From contig MPSY01000006.1 of the NCBI GenBank assembly GCA_001901525.1, positions 1-33,965 on the forward strand: a DNA stretch of 33,965 bases, given 5' to 3'. Origin of the DNA: Methylococcales bacterium OPU3_GD_OMZ (GTDB lineage: Bacteria > Pseudomonadota > Gammaproteobacteria > Methylococcales > Methylomonadaceae). A program made the position numbers and the translations under genes. The notes under the pieces were generated by a model. It was not told the DNA's origin. It was given only the letters and a program-made list of their open reading frames with translations, and searched no databases. This document shows positions 20,930-30,320 of this stretch, in pieces. The stretch's first letter is position 1. Every line of letters starts with the position of its first letter.

Positions 20930-21433
20930 ATGACAGAAATTACATTGCAGGGCAAGGTTATGCAGACAGGCGGTGAATTACCCGTCGTGGGTGCTTCGGC
21001 ACCTGATTTTTCGTTAGTAAATCATAAGTTACAGACAGTCAACTTATCTACTTTCGAGGGGAAGGTAAAGTTGTTAAATGTGGTGCCCAGTTTAGATACC
21101 CCGGTTTGTGCAGCCTCGGCAAGACGGTTTAATGAAAAAGCAGCCGGTTTAAAAAATACTGTTATTTTAAATATTTCAGCCGATTTACCTTTTGCACAAG
21201 ATCGTTTTTGTAAACAAGAAGGGCTTAAAAATATTATTCCACTGTCAGGTTTTCGTTCCTCATTTGCAGTCGATTACGGACTGGAAATGACAACCGGTAT
21301 CCTGTTGGGGTTAATGGCAAGAGCGGTTCTTATTATTGATGAACAAAACAAGGTTCGCTATACCCAATTAGTGTCTGAAATTACCGCAGAGCCTGATTAC
21401 AAAGAAGTGCTAGAGACGTTGCGACAAATTTAA
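20930..21433 (+). CDS. tpx: Thiol peroxidase Tpx
   Basis: Atypical 2-Cys peroxiredoxin that reduces lipid and other hydroperoxides at the expense of thioredoxin. The 167-residue protein has the peroxidatic C60 in SLDTPVCAASARRF and the resolving C94 in DRFCKQEGL, at the spacing known for Tpx. A ribosome-binding site (AGAGG) precedes the ATG. It is 28 bases downstream of der and converges with fhs. A role in guarding the C1 enzymes from oxidative damage is possible but only suggested by position. Confidence 0.95.
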   Translation: MTEITLQGKVMQTGGELPVVGASAPDFSLVNHKLQTVNLSTFEGKVKLLNVVPSLDTPVCAASARRFNEKAAGLKNTVILNISADLPFAQDRFCKQEGLKNIIPLSGFRSSFAVDYGLEMTTGILLGLMARAVLIIDEQNKVRYTQLVSEITAEPDYKEVLETLRQI

Positions 21434-21475
21434 ACGGGTAGTTTTAGTTATCACCTGATAAAAGGAATTAAATGC

Positions 21476-23149
21476 TTAAAATAATCCCGTTATGGTGCCA
21501 TTGTCTTCAATATCGATTCGTTCAGCTGCAGGTGTTTTGGGTAACCCGGGCATAGTCATCATATTGCCAGCAATGGCTACCATAAATTCAGCGCCATTCG
21601 CTAAACGGACTTCTCTGATTTCAAACGTATGACCCGATGGTGCACCTTTGGCGGTTGGGTCGGTGGAAAATGACATTTGAGTTTTGGCGATACAGACGGG
21701 GAAAGAGCCGTAATCTTGTTCCCAGCGATCAATTTGTTGCCTGATTTTTAGTGGGGCTGTGACTTCACTGGCTCCGTATAGTTTAGTGGCAATTGCGGTG
21801 ATCTTATCCCAGAGGCTGTCTTTATCGTCGTAGACGTATTTAAAGCTGGGTTTTCTGTTATCAACAATATCAACAATCTTTTCAGCGAGTTGCAAAGCAC
21901 CCGCGCCGCCTTGGGCCCAGTGTTTAGAAACGATGCATTGAGCACCAATATGTTGACACAGGTCTAGTAGTAATTGAATCTCTTCGTCCGTATCAAAGGT
22001 GAAATGATTAATACAAATGACACAGGGAAGGCCGTATTGTTTGGTTACATTATTATAATGACGTTCGAGATTTTCAAAGCCCTGTTTTAAAGCCTCAAGA
22101 TTTTCATGGTTTAGGTTCTCTTTATCAATGCCGCCGTGAAATTTTAATGCCCGGAGAGTGGCGACTAAGACAACAGCTGAAGGGGTAATGCCAGACTTTC
22201 GGCATTTTATGTTAATAAATTTTTCGGCCCCGAGATCCGCGCCGAAACCGGCTTCAGTGACCGTGTAATCAGCTATTTTTAATGCAGTCTTGGTGGCAGT
22301 AACTGTATTGCAGCCGTGGGCAATATTTGCGAATGGGCCGCCGTGAATCAGTGCAATGTTATTTTCCAGTGTTTGAACAAGATTGGGTTTTATGGCATCT
22401 TTAAGGAGAGCGGCCATGGCGCCTTGCGCTTTTAAGTCACTGGCGAATACCGGTGTGGTGCCATCATTTTTGTAACCAATGATGATTCGACCTAAGCGTT
22501 GTTTTAAGTCAGCACGACTAGTTGCCAGACAAAGTATGGCCATAATTTCAGATGCGACAACTATATCATAGCCATCGGAGCGAAGAAAACCATTCAGCGC
22601 CCCCCCCATGCCAACAGTAATGTTACGCAAAGCACGGTCATTCATATCAACCACACGTTTCCACTGGATACGTCTGGCGTCAATAGCGAGTGCATTACCG
22701 TGATGAATATGATTGTCAATGAGTGCTGAAAGTAAATTGTGCGCAACACCAATGGCATGAAAGTCACCGGTAAAATGGAGGTTGATATCTTCCATGGGAA
22801 TGACTTGGGAATAGCCGCCCCCAGCAGCGCCCCCTTTAATACCAAAACAAGGACCTAAGGAAGGTTCACGCAGGCAACAAATAGTTTTCTTTCCCAATTG
22901 ATTCATCGCATCGGTTAGTCCCACAGTAGTGGTGGTTTTACCTTCTCCGGCGGGTGTTGGGCTAATAGCGGTAACCAGAATAAGTTTGCCATCCGGTTGG
23001 CCTGAGAGACTGTCAATGTAGTCCAGTGAAAGTTTGGCTTTATAGTGGCCAAACGGGTCCAGATGTTCATTGTCAATATTGTATTGTTCTTTAGCAAGCG
23101 CCAAAATTGGTTTTTTCGCGGCATGTTGAGCAATTTCAATATCAGACAT
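21476..23149 (-). CDS. fhs: Formate--tetrahydrofolate ligase
   Basis: Makes 10-formyl-H4F from formate, H4F and ATP, the entry of formate carbon into the serine cycle (called ftfL in methylotrophs). The 557-residue protein has the ATP-binding motif [11 protein letters not shown] (about residues 65-75), [20 protein letters not shown], the HFTGDFHAI segment and PALPKTP-like end [16 protein letters not shown], all typical of the family. GGAG lies 8 bases before the ATG. It is the last gene of the mtdA-gckA-glyA-fhs operon, 64 bases after glyA. With mtdA it flanks the H4F branch; the intervening cyclohydrolase is not seen here. Confidence 0.96.
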   Translation of the reverse strand: MSDIEIAQHAAKKPILALAKEQYNIDNEHLDPFGHYKAKLSLDYIDSLSGQPDGKLILVTAISPTPAGEGKTTTTVGLTDAMNQLGKKTICCLREPSLGPCFGIKGGAAGGGYSQVIPMEDINLHFTGDFHAIGVAHNLLSALIDNHIHHGNALAIDARRIQWKRVVDMNDRALRNITVGMGGALNGFLRSDGYDIVVASEIMAILCLATSRADLKQRLGRIIIGYKNDGTTPVFASDLKAQGAMAALLKDAIKPNLVQTLENNIALIHGGPFANIAHGCNTVTATKTALKIADYTVTEAGFGADLGAEKFINIKCRKSGITPSAVVLVATLRALKFHGGIDKENLNHENLEALKQGFENLERHYNNVTKQYGLPCVICINHFTFDTDEEIQLLLDLCQHIGAQCIVSKHWAQGGAGALQLAEKIVDIVDNRKPSFKYVYDDKDSLWDKITAIATKLYGASEVTAPLKIRQQIDRWEQDYGSFPVCIAKTQMSFSTDPTAKGAPSGHTFEIREVRLANGAEFMVAIAGNMMTMPGLPKTPAAERIDIEDNGTITGLF

Positions 23150-23213
23150 AGTTGTGACTCCAGATAAAATGAATTGAATAAGGAATTAAGCTAAAAGACA
23201 TAGTTACAAAGGT

Positions 23214-24470
23214 TTAGGTTGGGTAAACAGGAAACCGTGCGCATAATTGCGTGACCTGGTTTCGCACGTCACTAATAACAGCCTCATTATCAATGTTATC
23301 AAGGACATCACACATTAACTCGGCGATTAATTTGACTTCGTTTTCTTTAAAGCCACGTGTCGTTGGTGCGGGTGTGCCAACACGGATCCCGCTGGTGACA
23401 AAGGGTGATTGGGGGTCATTAGGAACAGCATTTTTATTAACAGTGATATGCGCTTTCCCTAAAGCTTCGTCGGCGGCTTTACCGGTAATGCCGTTAGCGA
23501 CTAATGAAATAAGTAAAAGGTGGTTATCTGTTCCTCCGGAAACGATATCATAGCCCCGACTGATGAAAACATCGGCCATGGCGCGGGCATTAGTAATAAC
23601 TTGTTGTTGGTAGTGTCTAAAACTCGGTTCTTGTGCTTCTTTAAAGGCAACGGCTTTAGCGGCAATCACATGCATTAAAGGGCCTCCCTGAATACCTGGG
23701 AAAATCATTGAGTTCAATTTTTTCTCAATATCAGGATTACTTTTACAAATAATAAAGCCACCACGCGGTCCCCGAAGACTTTTGTGGGTAGTGCTGGTAA
23801 CAATGTCAGCAAAAGGAATTGGGTTAGGGTACAAGTTGGCAGCGATTAAACCGGCGACATGGGCCATGTCGACCAACAAATAAGCACCGACTTCATTGGC
23901 AATGGCTCTGAAACGAGCCCAGTCAACCACTCTGGAGTAGGCAGAGAAACCGGCTACTATCATTTTGGGCTGATGTTCTTGGGCAAGTGTTTGCACTTGA
24001 TCATAATCAATTTCGCCGGTTGAACTATTTAATCCGTATTGAATAGAGTTATAGACTTTGCCGGAGAAGTTAGGTTTTGCGCCATGCGTTAAGTGACCGC
24101 CATCAGCAAGGCTGAGACCGAGAATGGTATCATGGGGTTGTAGTAAGGCCATGTAAACAGCCATGTTGGCCTGTGAGCCAGAATGAGGCTGAACGTTAGC
24201 ATAGTCAGCTGAAAACAGTTTTTTAAGACGGTCTATCGCTAATTGTTCAACAGTATCAACATGTTCGCAGCCGCCATAGTAACGCTTAGAAGGGTAACCT
24301 TCGGCATATTTATTGGTTAGCACCGAGCCTTGAGCTTCCATAACGCGGGGGCTGGCATAGTTTTCTGAAGCGATTAGCTCAATGTGCGTTTCCTGGCGTT
24401 GATTTTCTTGTTTGATTGCCTCAGAGAGTTCATCATCATAGTCGGCAATAGTTTGTGATTTGTTAAACAT
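23214..24470 (-). CDS. glyA: Serine hydroxymethyltransferase
   Basis: PLP enzyme that joins methylene-H4F and glycine to give serine, the first carbon-carbon step of the serine cycle. The 418-residue protein has the PLP lysine K230 in [12 protein letters not shown], the N-terminal [16 protein letters not shown] motif and the YYGGCEHVD segment. The ribosome-binding site AGGAG six bases before the ATG is the best in this operon. Lying between glycerate kinase and fhs, it is probably dedicated to C1 assimilation; whether a second housekeeping glyA exists elsewhere cannot be told. Confidence 0.97.
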   Translation of the reverse strand: MFNKSQTIADYDDELSEAIKQENQRQETHIELIASENYASPRVMEAQGSVLTNKYAEGYPSKRYYGGCEHVDTVEQLAIDRLKKLFSADYANVQPHSGSQANMAVYMALLQPHDTILGLSLADGGHLTHGAKPNFSGKVYNSIQYGLNSSTGEIDYDQVQTLAQEHQPKMIVAGFSAYSRVVDWARFRAIANEVGAYLLVDMAHVAGLIAANLYPNPIPFADIVTSTTHKSLRGPRGGFIICKSNPDIEKKLNSMIFPGIQGGPLMHVIAAKAVAFKEAQEPSFRHYQQQVITNARAMADVFISRGYDIVSGGTDNHLLLISLVANGITGKAADEALGKAHITVNKNAVPNDPQSPFVTSGIRVGTPAPTTRGFKENEVKLIAELMCDVLDNIDNEAVISDVRNQVTQLCARFPVYPT

Positions 24471-24504
24471 TAAGGTCTCCTGAGTGAACTAATGCATTTG
24501 TTAA

Positions 24505-25872
24505 TTAAAAAGGCTGCAGTATTAAAATCTGTAAATCAGCGACATTAGTACCGGTTGCACCGATTATAAATAAATCATTCGAACGGCCAAGGGCTGTATT
24601 TGAGTCGTTATTAGTCAAACAAGTAGTCGGATCGATAGAGGACTGAACCATACGGTTAAAGGAAAAAGAATCCACTATGGCGCCAGCAGCCTCTGTAGGT
24701 CCATCTCGCCCATCTGTTCCGGCACTTAAAAATACCCAGTCAGATACAGCCAGTCTATAATTCTCAGCGGCAATGGTAAAGGCTAATGCCATCTCTTGAT
24801 TTCTACCTCCAACACCTTGACCGTTGAGGGTGACCGTTGTCTCCCCACCGGCAATGATGACCGTAGGTTTGGTTAATCCTTGGCTAATTATTTTTTGGGC
24901 AAAAAAAAGTATTTTTTTCGCCTCCTCTTTAGCTTCGCCACATAGTTTACTACTGTAGAGATGGGTTTCATAATAGTATTTTTTAGCGAGTGTAATGATG
25001 CTGTTAATACTCATAGTATTAGAGCCAATAATGCTTAGATGGTTTTTATAATCAGGATATAACGGTGGTTTTAATGTTTCATAGTTTGGATTTGTAATGC
25101 CCTGATCGCAAAAAAACTGGACCGCTTTAGGGAGTTGTTCCCAGAGTGTGTATTTTTTTAAAATCTCTATAACATCTAAGAAAGTCGTGGCGTCAGGTAC
25201 TGTTGGCCCGCTCGCTATGGTGCTGAGATCATTGTCAATAACATCGGATAAAATTAAAGTATGAACATCTGCAGGAAGGATGTGTTTAATGAGTTGACCG
25301 CCTTTAAGGGCTGAAAAATGTTTTCGAACGGTATTTATTTCTTGAATATTTGCGCCTGAAGCCAGTAATAAATTGTTAATGGATTGCTTTTCGATAAAGC
25401 TGATGGGAGATGCTGGGCAAGGAGCGAGCGCTGAGCCTCCACCGCTTAATAACACTAAAACTAATTCGTTAATTTGAGCTTTTTGGGCTATTTCAATGAT
25501 TTTTCTGGCTGCATAAAGTCCTGATTTATCGGGTGTAGGATGGCCAGCACCGATGATATTTAAATAAGAAACAGCTTGAATATTTTCATAATTTGTAATG
25601 ACAATATTGTCTGTGCTGAGTAAATGGGGTGGGATTATTTTATGCGCTGAAATAGCCATTTTACAGGCGGCTTTTCCAAGGGCTATTAAATGAACTTTGG
25701 ACCAATCCTCGCTTCGTTGCTGTATTGTGTCGTTATAAAGCGTCTTTATTTGTAACTGTTGGGATTGGTAAGTGAGAAACTGTTTAATGCCGTTGCTGGG
25801 GTCTGCCGCTGTTAAGCCGGCATTAAACAGTTGAATTGCTTCGTCACGTAAATGGAGAGATAAATTAGTCAT
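24505..25872 (-). CDS. gckA: Glycerate 2-kinase (MOFRL family)
   Basis: Phosphorylates D-glycerate to 2-phosphoglycerate, the exit of serine-cycle carbon towards PEP and biomass. The 455-residue protein belongs to the GckA/DUF4147-MOFRL type: LVLLSGGGSALAPCPA in the N-terminal part, then IIAGGETTVTLNGQGVGGRNQEM and LSAGTDGRDGPTEAAGA in the C-terminal MOFRL domain. It is not related to the GarK/GlxK type. By eye the gene is more AT-rich, with more Lys, Asn and Ile, than its neighbours glyA and mtdA. Position in the operon, 34 bases before glyA and 78 after mtdA, supports a serine-cycle role. Confidence 0.92.
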   Translation of the reverse strand: MTNLSLHLRDEAIQLFNAGLTAADPSNGIKQFLTYQSQQLQIKTLYNDTIQQRSEDWSKVHLIALGKAACKMAISAHKIIPPHLLSTDNIVITNYENIQAVSYLNIIGAGHPTPDKSGLYAARKIIEIAQKAQINELVLVLLSGGGSALAPCPASPISFIEKQSINNLLLASGANIQEINTVRKHFSALKGGQLIKHILPADVHTLILSDVIDNDLSTIASGPTVPDATTFLDVIEILKKYTLWEQLPKAVQFFCDQGITNPNYETLKPPLYPDYKNHLSIIGSNTMSINSIITLAKKYYYETHLYSSKLCGEAKEEAKKILFFAQKIISQGLTKPTVIIAGGETTVTLNGQGVGGRNQEMALAFTIAAENYRLAVSDWVFLSAGTDGRDGPTEAAGAIVDSFSFNRMVQSSIDPTTCLTNNDSNTALGRSNDLFIIGATGTNVADLQILILQPF

Positions 25873-25950
25873 TATTCTCTACAGTATAGACTCTTGGCGG
25901 AATCGGCTTAAAGTGATTGCCTTTGTAAGCAAATACTATAGAGCCAAATA

Positions 25951-26814
25951 CTATATCAATGCCATTGATTTGGCTAATCGGAATATTTCCTCCGCATCGA
26001 GCACTTGGTCATTGCTTTCGAAAAGCTGGTTAATACAGGCTTTATGCAAGGCCAACTTTAAGGTGCCAAAGCCAATGCTACCCCAAATGATTTTGCCATG
26101 CCGGTTGAGGCCTCGGTCCATCATATCGGTCCCCCCGACCCCAATGGGAGGCGATGCGTTGGCATCGGCAATGAGTTCAAGGGTAGGGTTATCTTTCCAG
26201 TGTGCCTCTTCGAGTAATTGTATATTGGCAGCACCGGCAGCGAAAACAATGTGTGTTTGTGCAATGGCTTTGGCACGTGCTATGTTGTCCGTGGCCTCAA
26301 TAGGGTTGACAGTCACATTGAAGCGGGTGTTAATCGCTTGACAGGCTTTTTGGGCTTTATCAAATGAGCGTGAGGTGATCGAAACATGGGCGCCTTCTTG
26401 TGCCAACATAGCTGCTGCTCTTTGTCCGACAGGGCCGGTGCCGGCTAAAACGACAGCGTTTTTATTTTTTAAAGAACCGCTACAGGTTAATTTGGCAACA
26501 CCCGCAGCAGCGGTGGTATTACTGCCATTACTGTCAAGCATAATTGAGACGCGAAAGTTTGCAAAGAATTGCTGTTGAATGCTATTAAAAAGAAGTTGAC
26601 CGGAGGTCATTTGGCTCCCGCCGACAAAAATAGCAGTATTCTTCTTGTCTTTGGGTGCGCGTGTAAAAATGCAGCCTTCAACTTGTGGTTTTATCGTTTC
26701 CGGCGTAAGGCCACCATATGCGATGACATGATCGACGTCGGCATCGTAGGCAACAACGGTATCGAAAACAGAGGGCGTTGTATCGGTATCAAATTGAAAG
26801 AGTAGTTTTTTCAC
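25951..26814 (-). CDS. mtdA: NADP-dependent methylene-tetrahydrofolate/methylene-H4MPT dehydrogenase MtdA
   Basis: Interconverts methylene-H4F and methenyl-H4F with NADP, and in methylotrophs also acts on the H4MPT compounds. The 287-residue protein matches MtdA rather than FolD: start KKLLFQFDTDTTPSVFDTVVAYDAD, the GGSQMTSGQLLFNSI segment, and the NADP Rossmann motif VVLAGTGPVGQRAAAML with SRSFDKA after it. Translation starts at GTG (26814-26812), with GGAA a few bases upstream. It is the first gene of the mtdA-gckA-glyA-fhs unit and divergent from mdh. MtdA is a marker of methylotrophic metabolism. Confidence 0.94.
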   Translation of the reverse strand: MKKLLFQFDTDTTPSVFDTVVAYDADVDHVIAYGGLTPETIKPQVEGCIFTRAPKDKKNTAIFVGGSQMTSGQLLFNSIQQQFFANFRVSIMLDSNGSNTTAAAGVAKLTCSGSLKNKNAVVLAGTGPVGQRAAAMLAQEGAHVSITSRSFDKAQKACQAINTRFNVTVNPIEATDNIARAKAIAQTHIVFAAGAANIQLLEEAHWKDNPTLELIADANASPPIGVGGTDMMDRGLNRHGKIIWGSIGFGTLKLALHKACINQLFESNDQVLDAEEIFRLAKSMALI

Positions 26815-26876
26815 AGCATTTCCAGAATTAGCGAGGAAGTTAATAAATAAATTGCGTTAATGAATGTTGTGAATCA

Positions 26877-26896
26877 ATTATACTGTAATTCAGTAT
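26877..26896 (-). promoter_or_regulatory. Probable mtdA promoter -10 overlapping an inverted repeat
   Basis: On the minus strand a perfect TATAAT (26882-26877) lies about 60 bases before the mtdA start; the -35 position is poor. It overlaps the palindrome ATACTG-N5-CAGTAT (26880-26896). A poor -35 with an overlapping dyad suggests control by a DNA-binding activator or repressor, which could also serve the divergent mdh. The rest of 26815-27054 shows no gene. Confidence 0.45.
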
Positions 26897-27054
26897 GGGT
26901 TGTTTGAAGAGCCTTTGGTATTATTTTAGGGGGTTCTTAATAGGTAACAAGTAGAGTTTTATTCTCGCACGCGCTTGTTGATGTGTGGGTTGGTATTTTG
27001 TCGCTACGGTAAACGAAAGTAATTTTTGAAAAAAATAACTATAAATAAAAGATT

Positions 27055-28044
27055 ATGAAAACCCCAATTAATATTACAATCACCGGTGCTGCTGGCAGAA
27101 TTAGTTATGCACTTATTTATCGTGTGGCAGCAGGTGAGTTGCTAGGCCCTGACCAGCCTATTAATTTGCAGTTGCTGGAAGTTTCTTCAGAAATGGCGGT
27201 GTTAAAGGGTATAGTAATGGAGTTGAACGACTGCATATTTCCTTTGCTTAATCATGTCGTTATTACCGATCAACCTGAAGTTGCTTTTAATCAGGCTGAT
27301 TATGTCTTTATGTTAGGTGCAAAGCCTCGTGTTTTAGGTATGGAACGTAAAGACTTATTGCAGGCGAATGCTGAGATTTTTGCAATACACGGTCGTGCCC
27401 TAGGCGAGGTGGCTAGTCGAGATGTTAAAGTTCTGGTGGCCGGGAATCCATCTAATACCAATGCCTTGATTGCCTTAAAGAGCGCTGAAGGTTTAGGGGC
27501 TAAGAATTTTACCGCATTGACTTATTTAGATTTTCACCGGGCGATTGGCTTATTGGCAGAGCAAGGGGGGGTACACCCGAATTTTGTGAGGGATATAGTG
27601 ATTTGGGGTAATCATTCCGCTACACAATACCCTGATATCCATCATGCTCAGATTAAAGGTTCAGCTGCGTTAGATTGTGTCGAGTACAGTTGGTTTGTTG
27701 AGGAATTTATTCCGATTGTTCAGCAGCGAGGGGGCGCTATTATTGAAGCACTTGGGCATTCGAGTGTGGCTTCTGCAGCCTATGCGGCCATTTGTCAAAT
27801 GAGGGATTGGATCGTTGATACAAACCCTGATAGTTGGATTAGTATGGCGGTATTATCGGACGGTAGTTATGGTATTGAGGAAGGGTTGATTTATTCTTAC
27901 CCCGTTCGTGTCGTGGCGGGAGAGGCTACTATTGTTCGTGGTCTTGATATCAGTGAATTTAGTATTGAGAAAATGAAAGAAACAGAGGCTGAGTTAAAAG
28001 AGGAGCGTGATGCGGTTAAATATCTGTTGGAAGGCGAAGGTTAG
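27055..28044 (+). CDS. mdh: Malate dehydrogenase
   Basis: Reduces oxaloacetate to malate, supplying the substrate of malate thiokinase in the serine cycle. The 329-residue protein is of the cytosolic-type MDH group: GAAGRIS (residues 11-17), LQLLEV for NAD binding, N131, catalytic D159 and H187 (WGNHSATQYPD) and substrate arginines R92, R98 and R162 are kept. Several normally constant positions differ: VL instead of GP in PRVLGMERKDLL, YLDFHRA instead of RLDHNRA, and EALGHSS instead of EARGASS. It stands as a single plus-strand gene between two minus-strand units and ends 8 bases from hprA. No clear Shine-Dalgarno is seen. Confidence 0.9.
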   Translation: MKTPINITITGAAGRISYALIYRVAAGELLGPDQPINLQLLEVSSEMAVLKGIVMELNDCIFPLLNHVVITDQPEVAFNQADYVFMLGAKPRVLGMERKDLLQANAEIFAIHGRALGEVASRDVKVLVAGNPSNTNALIALKSAEGLGAKNFTALTYLDFHRAIGLLAEQGGVHPNFVRDIVIWGNHSATQYPDIHHAQIKGSAALDCVEYSWFVEEFIPIVQQRGGAIIEALGHSSVASAAYAAICQMRDWIVDTNPDSWISMAVLSDGSYGIEEGLIYSYPVRVVAGEATIVRGLDISEFSIEKMKETEAELKEERDAVKYLLEGEG

Positions 28045-28052
28045 TTTTTTAG

Positions 28053-29024
28053 TTAGCAAATAAGGTCTCTGGGGGTTTGACCAGAAAAAAAAGCTTTAAT
28101 ATTATCAATCACCCGAAGCCCCATTGCTCTGCGGGTTTCTTCAGTGGCACTCCCTAAATGCGGAAGTAGCGTCACATTATCAAGCGTTAAGAGCGCTGGG
28201 TCTATTGTGGGCTCATGTTCAAAAACATCTAATCCGGCACCGGCAAACCAGTTATTTTGGAGTGCTTTTACTAATGCTTTTGTGTCAATAAGGGTGCCGC
28301 GGGCGGTATTAATGAGGTGTGCGTTTGGACGCATACGCTTTAATTGTTGTTCGCCGAGTAAGTGATGGTTTTGGGGTGATCCGGGGCAGTGAATGGAAAC
28401 AAAGTCTGCGGCTGCTAATACATCATCGATTGAGCCACAACAGTGTGCTTTAACGGGTTGTGTTAGATTTTCTGGTACCGGACTGGTATTGTAAAAAATA
28501 ATTTTCATATTAAAGCCGAAGTGTGCTTTATAGGCGGTGGCTTGAGCAATTCGCCCAAAACCAATAATACCCAGTGTTTTAGCCGTTACTTTTTGCCCAA
28601 GCATGTCGGTTGGGCTCCAGCCTTGCCATCGTTTTTGGCGGATTAAGCGGTCACCTTCGGCACCGCGGCGAGCGGACATAAGTATTAACAAAATAGCGAT
28701 GTCAGCGGTACAGTCCGTTAAGACATCCGGTGTGTTTGTGACGCAAATGTTTTGTTGTTGTGCGGATTCAATGTCAATATTATTGAAGCCGACACCAAAA
28801 TTCCCAATGATCTTGGTTTGAGTGGGCTTGGTCATTAAAATATCAGCAGTTAATGAGTCAGTAACCGTCGAGAGGATGGCGTCGAAAGTCTTCAGTGCAT
28901 CTTTAAGTTCTGAGGGGGTAAGCGGTTTGTCTTGGTGATTAAATGAGCAGTCAAAATCCTTTGTAAGGATTTTTTCAATATTATCAGGCCATTTACGGGT
29001 GACCAGAACCTTCGGGGGTTGCAT
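28053..29024 (-). CDS. hprA: NAD(P)H-dependent hydroxypyruvate/glyoxylate reductase
   Basis: D-2-hydroxyacid dehydrogenase; by context it reduces hydroxypyruvate to D-glycerate in the serine cycle. The 323-residue protein has the NAD-binding motif GIIGFGRIAQATA (third Gly replaced by Ala), and the catalytic Arg (INTARGTLID), Glu (DVFEHEP) and His (LLPHLGSATEETR) in the usual order. The NFGVGFNNIDI substrate-domain motif is typical of glyoxylate/hydroxypyruvate reductases. It lies downstream of sga, the enzyme that makes its substrate, across a 113-base gap holding three repeat copies. Substrate preference is inferred from this neighbourhood. Confidence 0.88.
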   Translation of the reverse strand: MQPPKVLVTRKWPDNIEKILTKDFDCSFNHQDKPLTPSELKDALKTFDAILSTVTDSLTADILMTKPTQTKIIGNFGVGFNNIDIESAQQQNICVTNTPDVLTDCTADIAILLILMSARRGAEGDRLIRQKRWQGWSPTDMLGQKVTAKTLGIIGFGRIAQATAYKAHFGFNMKIIFYNTSPVPENLTQPVKAHCCGSIDDVLAAADFVSIHCPGSPQNHHLLGEQQLKRMRPNAHLINTARGTLIDTKALVKALQNNWFAGAGLDVFEHEPTIDPALLTLDNVTLLPHLGSATEETRRAMGLRVIDNIKAFFSGQTPRDLIC

Positions 29025-29056
29025 CGTTAATCGCCTGTGGTAAGGTGGATAACGAT

Positions 29057-29123
29057 CAGTTTATCAGAAAATAATGTGCAAAGTAGTGCTGATAAACTGC
29101 AAGACGAGCCTCCAGTTTATCAG
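29057..29123. repeat. Three copies of an 11-bp sequence in alternating orientation between sga and hprA
   Basis: CAGTTTATCAG occurs at 29057-29067, inverted as CTGATAAACTG at 29089-29099, and again direct at 29113-29123, all exact. The middle copy can pair with either neighbour, giving two mutually exclusive hairpins (loops of 21 and 13 bases). No T run follows, so a plain terminator is doubtful; a processing or stability element that sets the sga to hprA ratio is possible. Confidence 0.8.
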
Positions 29124-29137
29124 CGGACAGTAGGTTG

Positions 29138-30304
29138 TTAGCTGGCGGTAGTGCGGTAATATTCGATGGCGGCAGCAACACCACTTCCGGGTGTTATATC
29201 AAAGCCATTATCAAGTAGAGCCATTTCTACACCGGCGATGGCACCGAGCATGGAAACATCATTCATATTGCCCATATGACCAATTCTGAAAACTTTTCCG
29301 GCGACTTCGGTCAGGCCGCCTCCCAGTGATATGTTGTATTTGTGGTAGGCTGTCGCGATGACGTCGCGGGCATCTTTGTTTTCAGGAACGACAACGGCAG
29401 AAACGGTATTTGATTCGAAGCCGGGTTGTGCGCAGAGGGATAGACCCCATGCGGCAATCGCTTTTCGGGTGCCTTCTGCAAGACGGTGGTGGCGGGCAAA
29501 TACGTTTTCCAGTCCTTCTTCCAGTAATAAATCTATCGATTTACGGAGGCCATGTAAGATCGGGGTAGACGGCGTGTACGGCGTGTAACCATCTTTGTTG
29601 GTGTTAATGTGGTCTTTTAGATCTAAGAAGCAGCGCGGGTACGTATTGGTATCACAGGCAGCCATTGCTTTTTGACTGAAGGCAAGGAAAGCACCGCCAG
29701 CAGGTAGCATAAAGCCTTTTTGTGAGCCACTAATCGCTCCGTCAACGGCCCAGTCATCCATTCTGAAATCAAGACTTGCAATTGAGCTGACCCCATCAAC
29801 AAATAATAAGGCCGGATGATTGGCTGCATTCATTGCCAAGCGAACACCACCGATATCAGAGGTGACGCCGGTTGATGTCTCGTTATGGGTGGCTAAAACA
29901 GCCTTAATTTGATGGCCGTTGTCTTCTTTCAGGCGGGTTTCTAAAGCATCAAGCGGGATGCCTTGACCCCACTCAACTTCGTGGCATTCGACTTCAAACC
30001 CTAAGCGATTCGCCATGTCCATCCAAAGGTGAGCGAATTGTCCAAATCGGTAAATAAGAACTTTGTCGCCTGGGTTTAGGGTGTTCGTAAGGGCAATTTC
30101 CCAACCCGCAGTGCCGGTAGCGGGAAAGATGAATGCTTGACCTTGTTCGGTTTTAAAGATTTTCTTGAGGTCTTGCAGCAGTGGCTTAAGGAATTCAGGG
30201 AAAGTCGGTGACCTATGGTCTTCCATATCGACCCGCATGGCATTGCTGACTTCAGTTGGAACGTTTGTAGGACCTGGGATGTAAAGATGATTTCGACCTG
30301 CCAT
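29138..30304 (-). CDS. sga: Serine--glyoxylate aminotransferase
   Basis: PLP class V aminotransferase that converts serine and glyoxylate to hydroxypyruvate and glycine, the hallmark step of the serine cycle. The 388-residue protein begins with GRNHLYIPGPTNVP and contains DMEDHRSP, FPATGTAGWEIALTN, THNETSTGV and the PLP lysine K196 in SGSQKGFMLPAGG, all typical of methylotroph Sga. AGAGG lies six bases before the ATG. It is first in the sga-hprA unit. A 23-bp tandem duplication starts 16 bases upstream of the start codon and so lies in its leader or promoter. Confidence 0.96.
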   Translation of the reverse strand: MAGRNHLYIPGPTNVPTEVSNAMRVDMEDHRSPTFPEFLKPLLQDLKKIFKTEQGQAFIFPATGTAGWEIALTNTLNPGDKVLIYRFGQFAHLWMDMANRLGFEVECHEVEWGQGIPLDALETRLKEDNGHQIKAVLATHNETSTGVTSDIGGVRLAMNAANHPALLFVDGVSSIASLDFRMDDWAVDGAISGSQKGFMLPAGGAFLAFSQKAMAACDTNTYPRCFLDLKDHINTNKDGYTPYTPSTPILHGLRKSIDLLLEEGLENVFARHHRLAEGTRKAIAAWGLSLCAQPGFESNTVSAVVVPENKDARDVIATAYHKYNISLGGGLTEVAGKVFRIGHMGNMNDVSMLGAIAGVEMALLDNGFDITPGSGVAAAIEYYRTTAS

Positions 30305-30320
30305 GGGTTACCTCTTAAAT

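Noticed and set aside
21441-21462. Hairpin TTATC-ACCT-GATAA between tpx and fhs as a bidirectional terminator
   Set aside because: The stem has only five mostly A-T pairs and no T run follows on either strand; it is too weak to call.
25913-26341. 142-codon open frame on the plus strand across the mtdA 3' end
   Set aside because: Almost fully antisense to mtdA, whose motifs are clear; the frame shows no recognisable domain.
28053-29024. hprA as inactive because the third Rossmann glycine is Ala
   Set aside because: This position tolerates Ala in the hydroxyacid dehydrogenase family, and the catalytic Arg, Glu and His are all present.
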